Below, one piece after another: positions 11,611-20,640 of a DNA stretch of 64,000 bases. The notes under the pieces are model-generated. The model was not told where the DNA came from. It saw nothing but the letters and a program-made list of their open reading frames with translations, and did not search any database. Made by a program: the position numbers and the translations under genes. Numbering within the stretch: position 1 is the first letter of the stretch; every line of letters begins with the position of its first letter. The DNA lies in contig CAUJHZ010000044.1 in NCBI GenBank assembly GCA_963205185.1, positions 87,640-151,639 on the forward strand, written 5' to 3'. The stretch comes from Planctomycetota bacterium (lineage in GTDB: Bacteria > Planctomycetota > Phycisphaerae > Phycisphaerales > UBA5793).

Positions 11611-12423
11611 TCAGCGCGGGTTGTTGATCCAGCCGAACGGTGTGGTCCAGTTGCCCATGTTGTACTTGCGGCCTTTGACGGCGAAGAGGAAGTCCCACGC
11701 GTCAAGATCGCCCGGCTCGCGCCAGTCCCAGCGCCCGCCTTCAGCAGCGCGGATGCCCCACACCGAGCCGTCGATGAAGCCGATGTTGCCGACGCCCGTA
11801 TGGCGATCGGTGATCTGGTCTTCGTTGGCCCAGGCGCCGTCGTCGATGTCCTGGTTCCACCAGTACTCATCCTCTTCGACGAGCGACGGCGGTGGAATCT
11901 GGTTGAGCGGCGAGTTGGCGCCTTCCTCGGGGCGCTCACGGTAGAAGAACGGCCACTGAAGTTCCAGCTTGGCGCCGCCCATGTTGTGCGGCATTGTGTA
12001 ACTGAACAGTTGATTCGCCAGGCGCTTTTCAGTCGGGCACTCGAAGATCAACTCCACTTCCTGCACGTACTTCCACAACAGGCCGTTGTAGGGCGGCAGA
12101 TTGTGAGGGAAGATGTAGCCAGGACGCGGCGGGTTGTTCTTGCCGCACCAGTCGAGACCCCGCGTATGTGTGGCGGTGCCGGGCAGGATGTTCTTTGGAT
12201 CATCCTGCGCATAGAAGTGCTGAGCCAGCAGAATCTGCCGCATGTTGCTCTTGCACTTGGCGTTCCGCGCCGCTTCGCGCGCTGCCGAGAGGGCCGGCAG
12301 GAGCAGGGAGATGAGCAGGGCGATAATGGAGATGACCACGAGCAGTTCGATGAGGGTAAAGCCACGCTCGGGGCCGGCGCCGACGGGACGCGGCGCTGGC
12401 CTTGCCGGAGATGCATGCTCCAT
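11611..12423 (-). CDS. Prepilin-like (type II pseudopilin) exported protein
   Basis: 270 residues. A 20-residue basic leader precedes [23 protein letters not shown], the prepilin peptidase site and hydrophobic helix; cleavage would be after the Gly. The rest, with [18 protein letters not shown], a Trp/Asn-rich body and FIDGSVWG near the end, is the layout of the very large DUF1559-like pseudopilin family of planctomycetes. GAAGGAGA precedes the ATG. It would sit in the envelope; individual functions in this family are unknown. The stop abuts that of the convergent sucC gene. Confidence 0.85.
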   Translation of the reverse strand: MEHASPARPAPRPVGAGPERGFTLIELLVVISIIALLISLLLPALSAAREAARNAKCKSNMRQILLAQHFYAQDDPKNILPGTATHTRGLDWCGKNNPPRPGYIFPHNLPPYNGLLWKYVQEVELIFECPTEKRLANQLFSYTMPHNMGGAKLELQWPFFYRERPEEGANSPLNQIPPPSLVEEDEYWWNQDIDDGAWANEDQITDRHTGVGNIGFIDGSVWGIRAAEGGRWDWREPGDLDAWDFLFAVKGRKYNMGNWTTPFGWINNPR

Positions 12424-12444
12424 GAATCTCTCCTTCGAACGAAA

Positions 12445-13098
12445 TCAGAAGCGCAGGCGGACAGACAGGCCACACGATGAGTTGAAGCGGATGTACGAGC
12501 CGCCGTAGTACGAATGCGAGCCCCGATATCCGCCGTGATGCCAACCCCCATGCCCGCCGTAGTAGCGCGAGCCGCATGAATACGAGGGGCGATAGCAGAA
12601 GGCGTAATTCGAGAACGACGGCCACCAGTAGTAGTAGAAACCGGGGTAGTACTCGTAGCCGTACCACGCGCCATAGCCATAGCCGCGGTGTGACCGGCGG
12701 GCGTAGTACATGTTCTCGTAGTACGAGTAGTTCAGGTAGCGGCGGTGCGCGTAGGGGTCGAGCCGCAGATCGACCGCGCCCGTCGGCTGGCCGCCGGTGA
12801 TGATCTCCGTCTGCACGTAGCCGGGCTGGATGTACGCGGCCGTCTGAACCGGCGTCACCGTGGAAGCGCTGCTCACGACGCCCTGTCGTGTGATCAGCCG
12901 CGCCCGGTTGGGCTGAGAATAGACCTGGCTGTAGGTGCGTTGGATGGGGTGGGCCTGGATGGTGACGCCCTGGTCCCGGCCGTCCACGACGACTTGCGCC
13001 GATACGCTTGGGGTCAGCCAGGCCACGAGGCAGACCGCAGCGAGGCCAAGCCTCGCGGTTGAGAAAACGCGACGACGCGATGTGATGTTCGGTGACAT
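12445..13098 (-). CDS. Secreted Tyr/Gly/His-rich protein
   Basis: 217 residues from the ATG at 13098 (GGACGGAG upstream). The signal peptide ends around VSAQ. The middle is soluble and polar; the last ~90 residues are dominated by Tyr, Gly, His and Ser (for example YYENMYYARRSHRGYGYG), with two pairs of Cys. No family is recognised. Such composition is seen in structural or cell-surface proteins, but that is inference. It is 21 bases upstream of the pseudopilin gene on the same strand and may be co-transcribed. Confidence 0.6.
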   Translation of the reverse strand: MSPNITSRRRVFSTARLGLAAVCLVAWLTPSVSAQVVVDGRDQGVTIQAHPIQRTYSQVYSQPNRARLITRQGVVSSASTVTPVQTAAYIQPGYVQTEIITGGQPTGAVDLRLDPYAHRRYLNYSYYENMYYARRSHRGYGYGAWYGYEYYPGFYYYWWPSFSNYAFCYRPSYSCGSRYYGGHGGWHHGGYRGSHSYYGGSYIRFNSSCGLSVRLRF

Positions 13099-13216
13099 AT
13101 GCTGACTCCGTCCTGCGCCCGCCCGCGGGGCCCCATGCCGCCTACTCGATAGCATACCTGATTCCGCCAGTTCGTGCACGTCAAATCCGAGGTTTTTGGC
13201 CGATATCCGCGTTTCC

Positions 13217-14218
13217 ATGCAACTCTACCCCCTTCGTTTCAAGCCCATGTTCGTTCCCAAGCCGTGGGGAGGCCGCCGCATCGCGAGCCTCGGCCGCGAT
13301 CTGCCTGCATCCGGCGAGCCGATCGGCGAGTCGTGGGAGCTGGTCGATCTGCCGGGCCGCTCGAGCGTGATCAGCAGCGGCCCGCTCGCCGGCCGCACGC
13401 TCCACGACGTGCTCGAAGCCGACCCGCGGGCCCTGCTGGGGGATGTGCGGCCCACAAGCGAGGGCGGCTTTCCACTGCTCGTCAAGTATCTGGATGCGCA
13501 GGAGAATCTGTCCGTGCAGGTTCATCCGGATGCGGCCCATGCTGACGCGGATCAGGGAATTCGCAGTAAGACCGAGGCGCTCTACATCCTGCACGCCGAA
13601 CCGGGCGCGGTGGTGTATCGGGGAATCACGCCGGGCGTCTCGCCGCAGCAGTTTCGCGAAGACCTGCAGGCCGGCCGGGTCGTCGAAGATCTCATCCAGA
13701 CGCCCGTAAAGCAGGGGCAGTGCCTGTACCTTCCCGGCGGCACCTGCCACGCGTACGGGGCGGGAATCCTCGGCGTCGAAATCCAGACGCCCGGCGATAC
13801 GACCTATCGCCTGTATGACTGGGGCCGCACCGATCGCGAACTGCACATCGACGAGGCGATGGCGTGCATTGATTTCGGCGCCAGGGATTTCGCGCGTGCC
13901 GAGCGGCGCACCCACGTCGCAGGCGTGTTCACCACGATGAGCAAACTTTGCTCGTGCGATGCATTCACCATCGAAAAGGTGCGGATGGTCGAGGCGTACG
14001 GCCAGGAGATCCCGTACGACCGGCCGGCGGTGTGGGTGGTGCTCGAAGGGTCGGGCGTGATCACCGGCAGCCCCGCGGGCGTGGATGTCGAATTCGGCTC
14101 GGGAGATGTACTGCTCCTTCCCGCCTGCCTGCACGACGCGGCGCTCAGAATCCACCGAAACACCGTCTGGCTGGATATCCAGTTCCCCCGTACAGGGACC
14201 GATATCCTTCTGGCGTAG
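13217..14218 (+). CDS. manA: Mannose-6-phosphate isomerase, type I
   Basis: 333 residues. It interconverts mannose 6-phosphate and fructose 6-phosphate, feeding GDP-mannose synthesis. The zinc site of the family is visible: QVHPDAAHA (Gln and His), KTEALYIL (Glu) and GGTCHAYGAG (His), and the N-terminus reads FVPKPWGGRR as in many short bacterial PMIs. I use the ATG at 13217; an in-frame TTG at 13196 has GAGG close upstream and is a possible earlier start. It lies 60 bases before the ECF sigma gene. Confidence 0.9.
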   Translation: MQLYPLRFKPMFVPKPWGGRRIASLGRDLPASGEPIGESWELVDLPGRSSVISSGPLAGRTLHDVLEADPRALLGDVRPTSEGGFPLLVKYLDAQENLSVQVHPDAAHADADQGIRSKTEALYILHAEPGAVVYRGITPGVSPQQFREDLQAGRVVEDLIQTPVKQGQCLYLPGGTCHAYGAGILGVEIQTPGDTTYRLYDWGRTDRELHIDEAMACIDFGARDFARAERRTHVAGVFTTMSKLCSCDAFTIEKVRMVEAYGQEIPYDRPAVWVVLEGSGVITGSPAGVDVEFGSGDVLLLPACLHDAALRIHRNTVWLDIQFPRTGTDILLA

Positions 14219-14278
14219 CCGGTTTCGTGCCTCCCTGGACTGGAATACGACGCCGCCCTGTGCGTCTGATCTACTGAC

Positions 14279-14839
14279 ATGCCGCTCGCCCTGACCGAAC
14301 ACGATCTCGGACGGCTGATGAAGGACCTCGGCCCTCGGCTGCTGGCCCTGGCTCGAGGGATCTGCCGGGACTCGGCGGTGGCCGAGGACGTGGTGCAGGA
14401 GGCGTTTGTCAAGTTGTGGAACAAGCCGCCGGACGGGCCCGAGCAGGTCGTGCCGAGCTGGCTCAAGCGGGTGGTGGTGAATCTTTCGATCAACCACCTC
14501 CGCCGCCGGCGCAATACGGAGGCGCTGCCCGAGTTCAGCGACGATCGAAATCTGCGGCACGAGCAGCGGCCCGAGAAGGCCGTGGACCTGGCCGACAACA
14601 TGGCGCGAATGCAGCGGGCGCTGGGGCGCCTGCCCGATGACAAGCGCGCGATCCTGGTGATGAAGGTGTACGAGGAGATGAGTTACGACGAGATCGCTGC
14701 GGCTCTGGAAGTGCCCATCGGCACGGTCATGAGCCGGCTCAATCGTGCGCGGGCGGCGCTGCGCGATGAGATGGAGGCGGAACTGAACCACGCGGAAGCG
14801 GAGCCGCTGATCTTCCCGCTTCGACGCAAGCAGGGGTGA
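14279..14839 (+). CDS. RNA polymerase ECF sigma factor (first of two)
   Basis: 186 residues. Region 2 shows AEDVVQEAFVKLWNKPP, and region 4 the helix-turn-helix YDEIAAALEVPIGTVMSRLNRARAALRDEM. Ends with a short basic tail. It directs core polymerase to a small regulon in response to a signal held by the anti-sigma factor encoded next; the two genes overlap by four bases (GTGA), which suggests coupled translation. Probably autoregulated, as most ECF genes are, but no promoter motif was identified. Confidence 0.9.
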   Translation: MPLALTEHDLGRLMKDLGPRLLALARGICRDSAVAEDVVQEAFVKLWNKPPDGPEQVVPSWLKRVVVNLSINHLRRRRNTEALPEFSDDRNLRHEQRPEKAVDLADNMARMQRALGRLPDDKRAILVMKVYEEMSYDEIAAALEVPIGTVMSRLNRARAALRDEMEAELNHAEAEPLIFPLRRKQG

Positions 14840-15981
14840 AGACGACCGAGGTGATGACCATGCAGCGCTACGAATGTCAGGATGTGCAGGCCGTGCTTTC
14901 AGGGCTCCTCGACGGCGAACTCGATGCGACGACTTCGCATCTCGCCGAGGCGCACCTGTCGCAGTGCGCACCGTGTCGGACGCTGCTGCAGCACGCGGAA
15001 GAGTCGGACGACCTGCTCCGCGCCACGGTCGGATCGTACGAGGCCTGGCCGGCTGACCTTGACCGCCGCATTCGCACGGAAGTGTTCGGGCAGGCTGAGG
15101 ACGCAGCGCACGTGCGCGGCCGCCGGCGGCTGCTTTTTGCCGCGTGGAGCGGCTGGTCGATCGCCGCGGTCGTGATGCTCGGCTTCGGTCTGGCGCTGTC
15201 GCAGGGCTGGCTGGGTGGATCAGCGCAGCCGGACGGAGCCGTGGCGGTCAGCGAGGCGGCCGCGCGTTCGCCGCAGCAGTGGGTCCCGCCGGTGGGCAGC
15301 GAGATGGTCAGTACGAGCCTGTTTGATCGCCAGCAGCGCGAAACACCGGTCGTCGGCGAAATTGCCGCAGCACCGAAGTCGCCGGAGACAGGCGGCGTAG
15401 CCGAAGCGCAGCTTGGCGGCGAGTCGTTGGCTGCGGCGAACGTGGCCGAGACTGAGCCGGTCGAAGCGCCAGTGCTGCGCCCCGAGACGCCGACTTTCAG
15501 CAAGGCGGCTCTCGCGGGTGTTGAAGCGGAGATGGAAGCGGCCAACTGGCTGCAGGCCCTCGCGGCGAATCTTCCTTCGCGTCCGGCGGAAGAGCCCGAG
15601 CCGACGCCGATCGCGCCCGAGCAGCCGGAGGAAACGCTGGCGCTCGCGAGCGAGCCGGCCGGGAATCCCGGTACGGGCGAAGTGCTCCACCAGGCGTCGA
15701 TTCTGCTGACGGTGCTGGAGCAGGCGGGCGATGAGTCGTTCAGCGACGTGCGCCTCGTGCAGCAGGCGCTGAGCAGCGATGATGTGCTCGAACGGCTGGC
15801 GGTGGCGCGCAATGATCTGCAGTCGCCCGATTCCGTTGACCTCGTGAACCGGGCGTGGTCGATGCTGGAGTGGACCAACGGCAGCGTCGATCAGGAAGAA
15901 CTGGAGCGCGTGAAACGCTCCATTGCCATGCAGGATCTTCCGAGGCGTCTGGAGCGGCTCAGTGACGAGTATTGGAACTGA
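14836..15981 (+). CDS. Membrane anti-sigma factor with zinc-finger domain
   Basis: 381 residues, GTG start overlapping the sigma gene. The N-terminal ASD-type domain carries HLAEAHLSQCAPC, the HxxxCxxC zinc motif that binds ECF sigma factors; a transmembrane helix follows (about residues 105-125, SIAAVVMLGFGLALSQGW), then a long Ala/Glu/Pro-rich periplasmic part of ~250 residues that is probably the sensor. It would hold the sigma factor at the membrane until cleaved or released. The GTG could be replaced by ATGs at 14854 or 14860. Confidence 0.85.
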   Translation: MKTTEVMTMQRYECQDVQAVLSGLLDGELDATTSHLAEAHLSQCAPCRTLLQHAEESDDLLRATVGSYEAWPADLDRRIRTEVFGQAEDAAHVRGRRRLLFAAWSGWSIAAVVMLGFGLALSQGWLGGSAQPDGAVAVSEAAARSPQQWVPPVGSEMVSTSLFDRQQRETPVVGEIAAAPKSPETGGVAEAQLGGESLAAANVAETEPVEAPVLRPETPTFSKAALAGVEAEMEAANWLQALAANLPSRPAEEPEPTPIAPEQPEETLALASEPAGNPGTGEVLHQASILLTVLEQAGDESFSDVRLVQQALSSDDVLERLAVARNDLQSPDSVDLVNRAWSMLEWTNGSVDQEELERVKRSIAMQDLPRRLERLSDEYWN

Positions 15982-16501
15982 TTCGAGGCGAAGTGGCCCG
16001 GCAATCTGGACAGGAACTGCGGCGATCGCACTGGGCTTCCTGCTCCTGCTTTCAGCGAGCGGGTGCAACACCACGCTTGCGGACTATTCAAAACGCCCGC
16101 CGGTGACCGGCTTGACCTCGCAGACCAACCCTGCGGCTGGCGCCGCCGTGGCGCCCGGCGAGCCCGCCTCGCGCGTGATCCAGATCGAACCCGACCCTGA
16201 GCGTGATTCCCAACTGGATGCTCTGGTGAAGGATTCGCTCGATCACCTGCGCTCGGGCGAAATCCAGGAGGCTCTGGATGTGCTGACTCAGGCCCAGACC
16301 ATCGAAGGCTGGATGCACAGCGAACACGCCCCGGCGGTGCTCTTCTGGACGGGCCACTGCTACGACCAGCTGGGCGAGCGGAATGCGGCCATGGCGTCGT
16401 TCCGGCGCATCACCATCCAGTATCCTCGCTCGGCGTTCGCCGAACGCGCTGCGCGGCGGCTGCGTGAGCTGCGGACGCGGCAGGGGCAGAATCGCCCGTA
16501 A
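15962..16501 (+). CDS. TPR-like lipoprotein, third gene of the ECF operon
   Basis: 179 residues from a GTG at 15962 inside the end of the anti-sigma gene (20-base overlap, GGAG seven bases upstream). The leader ends LLLSASGCN, a good lipobox. The C-terminal half, with AVLFWTGHCYDQLGERNAAMASFRRI and YPRSAFAERAARRLREL, is one to two TPR units of the YbgF/CpoB kind. Its place in the operon suggests that it works with the membrane anti-sigma factor at the envelope; this is inference. Confidence 0.7.
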   Translation: MTSIGTDSRRSGPAIWTGTAAIALGFLLLLSASGCNTTLADYSKRPPVTGLTSQTNPAAGAAVAPGEPASRVIQIEPDPERDSQLDALVKDSLDHLRSGEIQEALDVLTQAQTIEGWMHSEHAPAVLFWTGHCYDQLGERNAAMASFRRITIQYPRSAFAERAARRLRELRTRQGQNRP

Positions 16502-16565
16502 TTCTGGCGGGTCCACGGCCTCTGTGGGCGGCGTCGGCGGCGGTGGGCTCCTATATTTCTGGTCC

Positions 16566-16832
16566 ATGGCCAAGAAGCTCCCCAAGTCGCTGGCAATCCT
16601 CGATGAAGACCTCTGCACAGGCTGCGAGGCATGCGTCTCGGTGTGCCCGGTGGACTGCATCGACACCTTGCCGGGTCCGCAGTTCCAGTCGGTCATGCAG
16701 GCGTGCCACATCGACCTGCCGCGCTGCATCGGCTGCACGCTGTGCGCCCAGGTCTGCCCGTGGGATGTGATCACCATGGTGCCGACCGATCAGGTCGTGC
16801 AGGTCGAGAAGTACGCAGCGCAGTTGTCTTGA
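16566..16832 (+). CDS. 2[4Fe-4S] ferredoxin
   Basis: 88 residues with two cluster motifs: C17-C20-C23-C27 (CTGCEACVSVCPVDC) and C54-C57-C60-C64 (CIGCTLCAQVCPWDV). A small soluble electron carrier; the extra Cys at 31 and 47 are not part of the canonical sets. The start at 16566 is the first ATG giving a normal-length ferredoxin. A TATATT box lies ~15 bases upstream, which would leave a very short leader. No redox partner is adjacent. Confidence 0.9.
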   Translation: MAKKLPKSLAILDEDLCTGCEACVSVCPVDCIDTLPGPQFQSVMQACHIDLPRCIGCTLCAQVCPWDVITMVPTDQVVQVEKYAAQLS

Positions 16833-16981
16833 TGCGGGCGCTCCGATACCGTTGGCGGGTCTGCGCCGCGATCAGATCGTCCTAGAAAACCAGGCCGCAC
16901 GGCGCGGCGATGGAATGTAACGATCAAATCGCGCGAATCGGCTGAACCAATCGCAACGACCCTGCCGATAGGTATTGCACC
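16833..16981. other. Short gene-free stretch between ferredoxin and amidase
   Basis: 149 bases with no coding signal. GATAGGTATTGCACC just before the amidase GTG may hold its promoter or leader; nothing definite was seen. Confidence 0.3.
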
Positions 16982-17695
16982 GTGAATCCAGAGTCGACAC
17001 GTCGGATGTTCCTGCTCGCGGGACTTGGCTTCCTTGCAGGTTGCGCCACCACGCGGAGATCAACTTCGCTGCCCGACGTGCCGTGGTCCTACGGCCGGGC
17101 GCCGGGCTCGGGTCTGCCTCCCCGCAACGACTATCCCGTGCTCGAACCGACGGCGCCGGGTCCGGTCCAGTCGCCGCCTTCGCAGACTTTCGGCGGCCTC
17201 ATCCCGCGCAGCGGCTGGGCGACGGGCTCGCCGATTCCCACGCGGATGGACCCGCTCACGGGCGTGCATCGCATCACGCTGCATCACGACGGCATGACGC
17301 CGTTCAGTTCAACGAGCCAGGGCGACGCCGCGGCTCGCATCGATTCCATTCGCCGGGCGCATCAGGCGCAGGGTTGGGGCGACGTGGGCTACCACTTCAT
17401 CGTCGATCCCGCCGGCCGGGTGTGGGAAGGCCGCTTGCTGCAGTTCCAGGGCGCACACGTCAAGGACAAGAACCCGGGCAACATCGGCATCGTGTGCCTG
17501 GGCAACTTCGAGCGCCAGAGCCCGACTTCGGCTCAGATCGATGCGCTGCGCGAGTTCGTCTGCCGCGTCCAGTCGGCATACCGCATTCCCAACTCCCGGG
17601 TGCAGACGCATCGCGAACTGGCGCCGACGCTGTGCCCCGGTGGGGCGATGCAGGCGCGGATCGCGCAATTGCGCCAGGTCGGCGCGTTCGCCTGA
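16982..17695 (+). CDS. N-acetylmuramoyl-L-alanine amidase, PGRP-type lipoprotein
   Basis: 237 residues, GTG start. The leader MFLLAGLGFLAGC ends in a lipobox. After a Pro-rich linker comes a type 2 amidase domain: ITLHHDGM supplies the first zinc His, GYHFIVDPAGRVWEGR is the core signature, GNIGIVCLGNF follows, and THRELAPTLCPG supplies the last His and Cys. It would cut the bond between muramic acid and the stem peptide in cell-wall recycling or remodelling. Single gene, convergent with the LON-domain gene. Confidence 0.85.
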   Translation: MNPESTRRMFLLAGLGFLAGCATTRRSTSLPDVPWSYGRAPGSGLPPRNDYPVLEPTAPGPVQSPPSQTFGGLIPRSGWATGSPIPTRMDPLTGVHRITLHHDGMTPFSSTSQGDAAARIDSIRRAHQAQGWGDVGYHFIVDPAGRVWEGRLLQFQGAHVKDKNPGNIGIVCLGNFERQSPTSAQIDALREFVCRVQSAYRIPNSRVQTHRELAPTLCPGGAMQARIAQLRQVGAFA

Positions 17696-17728
17696 TCTTG
17701 CTGCCGGCTGTTCAAATCACCAGTTGAT

Positions 17729-18439
17729 TCAGTTCCAGCTGCAGCCCTTGGGCCAGTCGGTGGTCTGATGCTGCACGTCGGCCAGCAGCCGCTCGAGCCC
17801 GCGCAGTTGCGATTCGGTGTACTCCGCCCGCTCGATGGTGTCCGGCTCGGCCAGCAGGCGGTAGCGCCGTTCGGCGTCTTCGGCGGTGGTCATGAGCAGA
17901 TGGCCGACGATCTCGATGAGCACGTGCGAGGGAATGTCGTCGCGTTCGAACCACTTGAGCACATCGGCGCCCAGACGCATGCTGGACAGGGGGTCGCCCT
18001 GGAGCAGTTCGCGCACGCGATGGCGCCAGCCGACCAGTTCGGCCTCGTGATCTTCGGGATTGGCGTCGAGCGGCGCGAGGCGGGCGATCCGGTACGGCCG
18101 GCCTTCGTCGGGCATCTCTTCCTGCACGACCGTGGCGCGGCAGATGCCCTGCAGCATGATGTTGTAACGCCCCATCGGAAGCCGCTCGTACTTCTCGATC
18201 TGGCCGAGGCACACGACGGGCCGGATGGGGGGGTTGCCGTGGTATTCCTGCTGCCAGCGGTTGCCCTGGAACGTGGCCATCGCAATCTGGCTCGAGCCGT
18301 CGAGCGCTTCGCTGACCATCTGGATGTAGCGCGGCTCGAAAATATGCAGCGGAATGGTCGCGTGCGGCAGCAGGCAGATGCCCGCAAGCGGGAAGAGCGG
18401 AAAGCGACGGCTGAAGTTGATCTGGATCATCTCCGGCAT
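17729..18439 (-). CDS. LON substrate-binding domain protein
   Basis: 236 residues from the ATG at 18439. The opening FPLFPLAGICLLPHATIPLHIFEPRY is the hallmark of the N-terminal domain of Lon protease; no ATPase or protease domain follows, so this is a stand-alone LON-domain protein, a known bacterial class of unknown precise function. The rest (GRATV/LVGWRHRVREL...) is helical as expected. It lies 125 bases downstream of the PDZ/ECF operon on the same strand and may be a separate transcript. Confidence 0.8.
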   Translation of the reverse strand: MPEMIQINFSRRFPLFPLAGICLLPHATIPLHIFEPRYIQMVSEALDGSSQIAMATFQGNRWQQEYHGNPPIRPVVCLGQIEKYERLPMGRYNIMLQGICRATVVQEEMPDEGRPYRIARLAPLDANPEDHEAELVGWRHRVRELLQGDPLSSMRLGADVLKWFERDDIPSHVLIEIVGHLLMTTAEDAERRYRLLAEPDTIERAEYTESQLRGLERLLADVQHQTTDWPKGCSWN

Positions 18440-18564
18440 CGCCCGATTGTACGCCGCTGTCCGGCCGCCCTGACAGCGATCGGACGCCGGAAAAAGCCAC
18501 GATGCCCGACGAGGCAATGCGCCGCCGGACATCGTGGGCGAAGGAATGAAAGGAGGCTGATTGA

Positions 18565-19650
18565 TCAGGCGTCGGGCTGGGGCGACTCCTGCACCTGCTT
18601 GCGGATTTCGGTCTGCTGCTGCTGGAGCTGCTCGAGCATCTCGCGCATGCGCTGCATCTGCTCATCCATCTGCCGCATCATCTCTTCCATGTCGGGCGCA
18701 GCCTGGCGGAGCATCTTTTCCGTGTCCAGCTGGAAGCGGCGAATCTGCGGCTCAGTAAGCTGGAACGAGCGGATCTGCGGCAGTGATTCGATCTCGATCT
18801 GCCTGTTGATCGTCTCAGGCGTCAGAAGCTGCAGCATGTGGTCGCCGCCGGTGGTCAGGCCGAACTGATCCGCCTTCCACTCGGCAAGTGCTGCCTTGAT
18901 CTTCTTCTTGTCACCGCGGCGCATGATCGTCATCGAAACGTTGGTCTCGGGCTCCGCGGCAGCGATTGCCTTGCGGAGTTCGTCGGCCGAGACGGTATCG
19001 AAGGATGCGTCGCCGACGGTCGCGCTGACGATGATGTCCCCGTCCTGGAGGCCCGCCTTGGCGGCCGGTGAGTCTTCGATGACGCTCTCGACGCGCACGC
19101 CGGCGTCGCCTTCGAGGCCGAGGTAGTCGCGCAAGTCGCGGCTGATCGGCGCGAGGTGGACGCCGAGCATGGACTTGGGTTGCGTCCAGAGGCCGAAGTT
19201 GCCGCCTGCGAACGCATCTCCCAGGTTCTTGAGCTGCTCGGCATCAACCTGCAAGTTCGTCGCCCCCTGGCCGTCAACTTTGAACAGTTGCATGCGGCCG
19301 GGTTCAAAGTCATCCGCGTCGAAGACCTGGATATCGAGGTCTTTGAGCGCTTCGCGCAGTTCATCCATGTCATCGACTTCGATCTGCTGGCCGTTGACCC
19401 AGAGTTGAATCTGGTCTTCGCCATCCACGACCTTTCGCTCGATGCGGACGTCCTGCTTCTCGCCGTCGGGCGGCGCATTGGTCGTCACGACGCGGGTCAC
19501 TTTGCTGGTGGAGGGTCGAACGATGACCGTTTCCGTCGAGTCGCCTCTCTGCACCGCGACCTGGGCCCGGGCGGAGGAGCCGGCGAACAAAAGCGACGCA
19601 CTTGCACAAAAAAGGGCGGCAACACGGGGACTGGCTTGCATGGGATCCAT
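18565..19650 (-). CDS. Exported PDZ-domain protein, distal gene of second ECF operon
   Basis: 361 residues with a signal peptide ending SSARAQ. Residues ~159-253 form a PDZ domain (MLGVHLAPISRDLRDYLG, SPAAKAGLQDGDIIV). The N-terminal part has an acidic beta region, and the last ~60 residues are a Gln/Met-rich coiled coil (MRQMDEQMQRMREMLEQLQQQQ). No protease domain. PDZ domains bind protein C-termini; together with the neighbouring PDZ gene and the anti-sigma gene this hints at regulated proteolysis or envelope sensing, which is inference. Confidence 0.8.
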   Translation of the reverse strand: MDPMQASPRVAALFCASASLLFAGSSARAQVAVQRGDSTETVIVRPSTSKVTRVVTTNAPPDGEKQDVRIERKVVDGEDQIQLWVNGQQIEVDDMDELREALKDLDIQVFDADDFEPGRMQLFKVDGQGATNLQVDAEQLKNLGDAFAGGNFGLWTQPKSMLGVHLAPISRDLRDYLGLEGDAGVRVESVIEDSPAAKAGLQDGDIIVSATVGDASFDTVSADELRKAIAAAEPETNVSMTIMRRGDKKKIKAALAEWKADQFGLTTGGDHMLQLLTPETINRQIEIESLPQIRSFQLTEPQIRRFQLDTEKMLRQAAPDMEEMMRQMDEQMQRMREMLEQLQQQQTEIRKQVQESPQPDA

Positions 19651-19677
19651 CCTTTCAACTGCGAAGGAACCGACCGA

Positions 19678-20625
19678 TCAGCCGCCGACCGACTTGCCGG
19701 CGGCGTCCTGGCGCTGCTGCTCGAGGAGCAGAAGGTCCGTCAGCACCTCTTCGATACGACGCAGTTGAGCCTTGATTCCGTCCAGTTCTTCGCGCAGGGC
19801 TCGCGAATTCGCATCGGGAAAGACCGGCTCCCGCTGCGGCATCACCATCTCGATCTGGGGGTCGTTCTTCGGGACGGCGATCGTCTGTGGTCCCTTGGCG
19901 GTTTCAATCAGATCCCGGAGCACCTGCGCGTTATCCGACGTCTTGAGCGATGCCCGCGGAGGGCGGACCTCGGCCATCGCCGCGGGGTCGTAGCGGTCGA
20001 GGCGTACGGCCAGTTCGGACTCCCGGCCGCGGCGAACGAGCACGACGTTGACGAGATCGCCCGGCACCGCCGTGGCCATGATCTGCGAGAACTGGGCCAT
20101 GGTCATGGGCCGCTTGCCGTTGCACGCGACGATGACGTCGTAGACCTCAAGGCCGGCTCGGGCGGCGGGCAGGTTGGGCTGAACTTCGGTGACGGTCAGC
20201 GCTTCGCCCGGCTTGACGTTGAGTTGAGCCGCCAGAGCGCCCGACACGGGTTCGAGCAGCACGCCGAACATCGCGCGCGGCGAGACGTGGAGCACATCGC
20301 CGGCGGGGTTGACGAAGGTGATCGTCCGATCGGGCAGCAATTCCATGGCCCGCTTTTCGATCTGAACCCAGTCGGTGGTGCGGAAGGTGTCGTTGCCGAT
20401 GCGCAGCTCGTAGGCGCCGTCGGCGGACTGCCGCACCTCCACGCGGGCGCTGGTGTTGATTGAATCGGGCGGCAGCGCTGCCGGGCCGGTTCCCGGGTTC
20501 ACGTTTTGCCCATAGGCGGCCGGAGCGGCCAGCAGCGTCACGATGAGCAGCCCGGTTCGCAGCAATCTGTTTCGGCGTGTCATGCGGTTGAAGTACGTTT
20601 CGGTTTCCATGTGCGTCATCCCCAC
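19678..20625 (-). CDS. Exported PDZ-domain protein with C-terminal coiled coil
   Basis: 315 residues. Signal peptide ends AAPAAYGQ. A PDZ domain spans roughly residues 117-205 (MFGVLLEPVSGALAAQLNV, ARAGLEVYDVIVACNGK). The end is a coiled coil (ALREELDGIKAQLRRIEEVL). It shares its layout (signal, beta region, PDZ, coiled coil) with the next gene 27 bases downstream, so the two are probably ancient duplicates. It begins 15 bases after the anti-sigma stop, which argues for one transcript. Confidence 0.8.
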   Translation of the reverse strand: MGMTHMETETYFNRMTRRNRLLRTGLLIVTLLAAPAAYGQNVNPGTGPAALPPDSINTSARVEVRQSADGAYELRIGNDTFRTTDWVQIEKRAMELLPDRTITFVNPAGDVLHVSPRAMFGVLLEPVSGALAAQLNVKPGEALTVTEVQPNLPAARAGLEVYDVIVACNGKRPMTMAQFSQIMATAVPGDLVNVVLVRRGRESELAVRLDRYDPAAMAEVRPPRASLKTSDNAQVLRDLIETAKGPQTIAVPKNDPQIEMVMPQREPVFPDANSRALREELDGIKAQLRRIEEVLTDLLLLEQQRQDAAGKSVGG

Positions 20626-20640
20626 GTCAAAGGCTTCAAT

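Noticed and set aside
13181-14971. A 596-codon minus-strand frame opposite manA and the sigma gene
   Set aside because: Overlaps two well-supported genes entirely; sequence is Arg/His-rich shadow.
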